Shown here: one piece after another, positions 62,767-64,000 of the stretch
How the letters are laid out: each line of letters starts with the position of its first letter
How positions within the stretch are numbered: position 1 is the stretch's first letter
NCBI RefSeq assembly: GCF_021655615.1
Contig: NZ_AP025245.1
Coordinates: 1,116,001 to 1,180,000 of the forward strand
DNA from: Acidianus sp. HS-5
GTDB taxonomy: Archaea; Thermoproteota; Thermoprotei_A; Sulfolobales; Sulfolobaceae
DNA: 64,000 nucleotides
Direction of reading: 5' to 3'
Made by a program: the position numbers and the translations under genes
Notes under the pieces: model-generated
Told to the model about the DNA's origin: nothing
Databases searched by the model: none
What the model saw: only the letters and a program-made list of their open reading frames with translations

Positions 62767-63007
62767 ACGTTCTTTTATACTTCTTAACTAGGGCTATTGC
62801 TTCTCCTCCTTCTTTAAATTTTACAAGCGCTTTTCCTCTTTCAAAAATTCCTTTAAGGTAAGTAATTCCTCCTTCGTAATTTACGCTATCATATCTCAAT
62901 AACCTTCCTAATCTGAATTTTTTACTTACTTTTTCTAGAATCTCCACTTCATAGTCTTCAGTGTTCACTATTCTCTTTGGAGTGTAGAAAACGTAAATCT
63001 TCTTCAC
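62750..63007 (-). CDS. small basic hypothetical protein
   Basis: This 85-aa, lysine- and arginine-rich protein has beta strands (KKIYVFYTPKRIVN, NYEGGITYLKGIFERGKALVKF). No family is recognised. It lies alone on the minus strand between the DUF1614 gene, which it overlaps by 17 bp, and the divergent ThiN-like gene. Confidence 0.5.
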   Translation of the reverse strand: MKKIYVFYTPKRIVNTEDYEVEILEKVSKKFRLGRLLRYDSVNYEGGITYLKGIFERGKALVKFKEGGEAIALVKKYKRTFRIWI

Positions 63008-63019
63008 ATTGTTCTATAT

Positions 63020-63030
63020 GCTTATATATT
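63020..63030 (+). promoter_or_regulatory. TATA box of the ThiN-like gene
   Basis: GCTTATATATT is centred 26 bp before the ATG at 63051, which settles that ATG as the start of a leaderless message and rules out an upstream TTG. Confidence 0.6.
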
Positions 63031-63050
63031 ATATATTGTTAACTCACTAT

Positions 63051-63596
63051 ATGGACGAAAGAGATGAAGTTTTGATAAAATTGAAAGAAGCAGCAGATTT
63101 ATTCGTTGATACTTTAGGCACTTATTTACTCGTCCCAGAAATAAGAACTAATATAGGTTATGCGATTAAGGGAGCTAAAAGTGCTAAAGATGTTGCCGCA
63201 ATACCTGGGAGAATTACCGTAGCGTTTAATAGGGCAATTTACTGTATGCCTCCAGCTTTCGGCGCCTCAGATCACGTGGCGAGAGTAATATTAACTGCCA
63301 TGTCTCACGATGAGAACATTAGAAGTTCAATAAACTTAAAATATTATGAAGAAATTGTGAAGAATTTGAAGGATGTATTCATGTTTAATAGAAAAGAAGA
63401 GCCAGAAGAAAGTAGAGAAAAGGAAAGACATACTATGAATTTCATGGTAGATATTGCTTATTCGAGGTTAAGCAGAATACCCAAATATATAGTAGATTTA
63501 GGAGATTACGGTAAAGAACCAAGCATTTTCATTTTAGGTAAGGAGCCAATAGAAGTAGTAAAGGACGCAATAAGTTTACTTCAATTTATTCAATAG
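63051..63596 (+). CDS. stand-alone ThiN-like thiamine-phosphate synthase domain protein
   Basis: This protein of about 181 aa matches the ThiN domain: LVPEIRTNIGYAIKGAKSA, VAAIPGRITV, PPAFGASDHVARVILTAM and RSSINLKYYEEI. ThiN makes thiamine phosphate and is usually the C-terminus of ThiDN, or the ligand domain of the ThiR regulator. Here it has neither partner domain. It may be a synthase subunit or a thiamine-binding protein. Its 3' end overlaps the convergent PadR gene by 21 bp. Confidence 0.75.
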   Translation: MDERDEVLIKLKEAADLFVDTLGTYLLVPEIRTNIGYAIKGAKSAKDVAAIPGRITVAFNRAIYCMPPAFGASDHVARVILTAMSHDENIRSSINLKYYEEIVKNLKDVFMFNRKEEPEESREKERHTMNFMVDIAYSRLSRIPKYIVDLGDYGKEPSIFILGKEPIEVVKDAISLLQFIQ

Positions 63597-64000
63597 ATCT
63601 TCTATCTCATTTTTACATCCGTTTATAATATCGTTTATCCTTTCATACTCGTCATCATTTAATTTATCTCTAAAGTTATAAATTATTAAGCCTATTTCAA
63701 ACAATTGATTAACGACTTTTCTATACTGATTATTCTTAGTAAAAACATTCGTCATTTCATTCTTCATCTTCTCAAAAGCTTCTTTCCCTTTGTCCGTCAT
63801 AACGTAAATCTTCTTATCGTCTTTTTCCTCTATAGTTATCATACCACTTTCCAAAAGTTGTTTTAAAACTGGATAAAGAGAGCCAGGACTTGGTTTATAT
63901 ATTCCATGGAATTTTTTCTCTATTGTCTTGATTATTTCGTAAGCATGCATTGGTTTATCGTTAAGTGCCTCTAGAATTAACATTTTTAATGTACCTTTTC
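63576..64000 (-). CDS. PadR family transcriptional regulator, 5' end outside the window
   Basis: The visible protein reads KGTLKMLILEALNDKPMHAY when translated from the window edge. The KGTLK before the first in-window Met is the normal start of PadR proteins (RGTLK-L-ILxxL), so the true start lies beyond the right edge. The winged helix has KPSPGSLYPVLKQLLESG and a wing MTDKGKEAF, followed by a dimerisation coiled coil. The target is unknown. Confidence 0.8.
   Translation of the reverse strand, partial: KGTLKMLILEALNDKPMHAYEIIKTIEKKFHGIYKPSPGSLYPVLKQLLESGMITIEEKDDKKIYVMTDKGKEAFEKMKNEMTNVFTKNNQYRKVVNQLFEIGLIIYNFRDKLNDDEYERINDIINGCKNEIEDLLNKLK

Noticed and set aside
63009..63050. Upstream TTG start for the ThiN-like gene
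   Set aside because: The TATA box lies inside that extension, and the added residues are not ThiN-like.

Overview
The window is 64 kb of AT-rich, gene-dense DNA from a thermoacidophilic crenarchaeon of the order Sulfolobales, probably close to Acidianus or Sulfurisphaera. This assignment is from recognised protein families, not a database search. The supporting genes are malonyl-CoA reductase of the 3-hydroxypropionate/4-hydroxybutyrate cycle, a Cdc6-3 type initiator next to isocitrate dehydrogenase, TreT trehalose synthase, a thermopsin and a sedolisin, and a quinol-oxidase-like subunit I. Many genes have a TATA-like box about 26 bp before the start codon and no leader. Downstream operon genes often use GGTGA Shine-Dalgarno sites, GTG or TTG starts, and 1-40 bp overlaps.

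Layout. 1-8.2 kb: phosphoglycolate phosphatase, endonuclease IV, a large FAD/Fe-S dehydrogenase, HIT protein, a DedA-like membrane protein, Nudix hydrolase, and a chlorite-dismutase-family protein with an unknown partner. 8.3-14 kb: a polytopic membrane protein, NAD synthetase with its glutaminase as a separate overlapping gene, small regulators and a methyltransferase. 14-25.6 kb: ilvD, malonyl-CoA reductase, two unknown genes, a secreted acid protease, icd, a replication origin with a 30-bp inverted repeat, and cdc6-3. 25.6-38.5 kb: GGCT-like, NfeD, thermopsin and stomatin genes, rhodanese, a Met/His-rich membrane polyferredoxin, an M1 aminopeptidase, and a radical SAM/SPASM gene with a membrane partner. 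38.6-38.9 kb: remnant of an IS200/IS605 TnpB end. 38.9-44.7 kb: glycosyltransferase, TenA, SDR, thioredoxin-domain and exported proteins.

44.8-52.5 kb is the most unusual part. It holds a TGT-like protein and an archaeosine-synthase-core protein as overlapping genes. Immediately after comes a compact operon of HerA-like ATPase, a 1008-aa P-loop/coiled-coil protein, a coiled-coil protein and a NurA-like nuclease. I propose, as inference, a DNA-processing or defence module, possibly linked to 7-deazaguanine base modification.

52.6-64 kb: an NSUN-type RNA methyltransferase, TreT with its DUF5752 partner, NifX-like and SelW-like proteins, an orphan heme-copper oxidase subunit I, a crotonase, an ABC-2 exporter, a cobinamide/thiamine-flavoured cluster (PurM-like, CobY-like, DUF1614, ThiN-like) and a PadR regulator cut by the right edge.

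I see no tRNA, rRNA or CRISPR. Three candidate C/D-box guide RNAs were found by reading the boxes.
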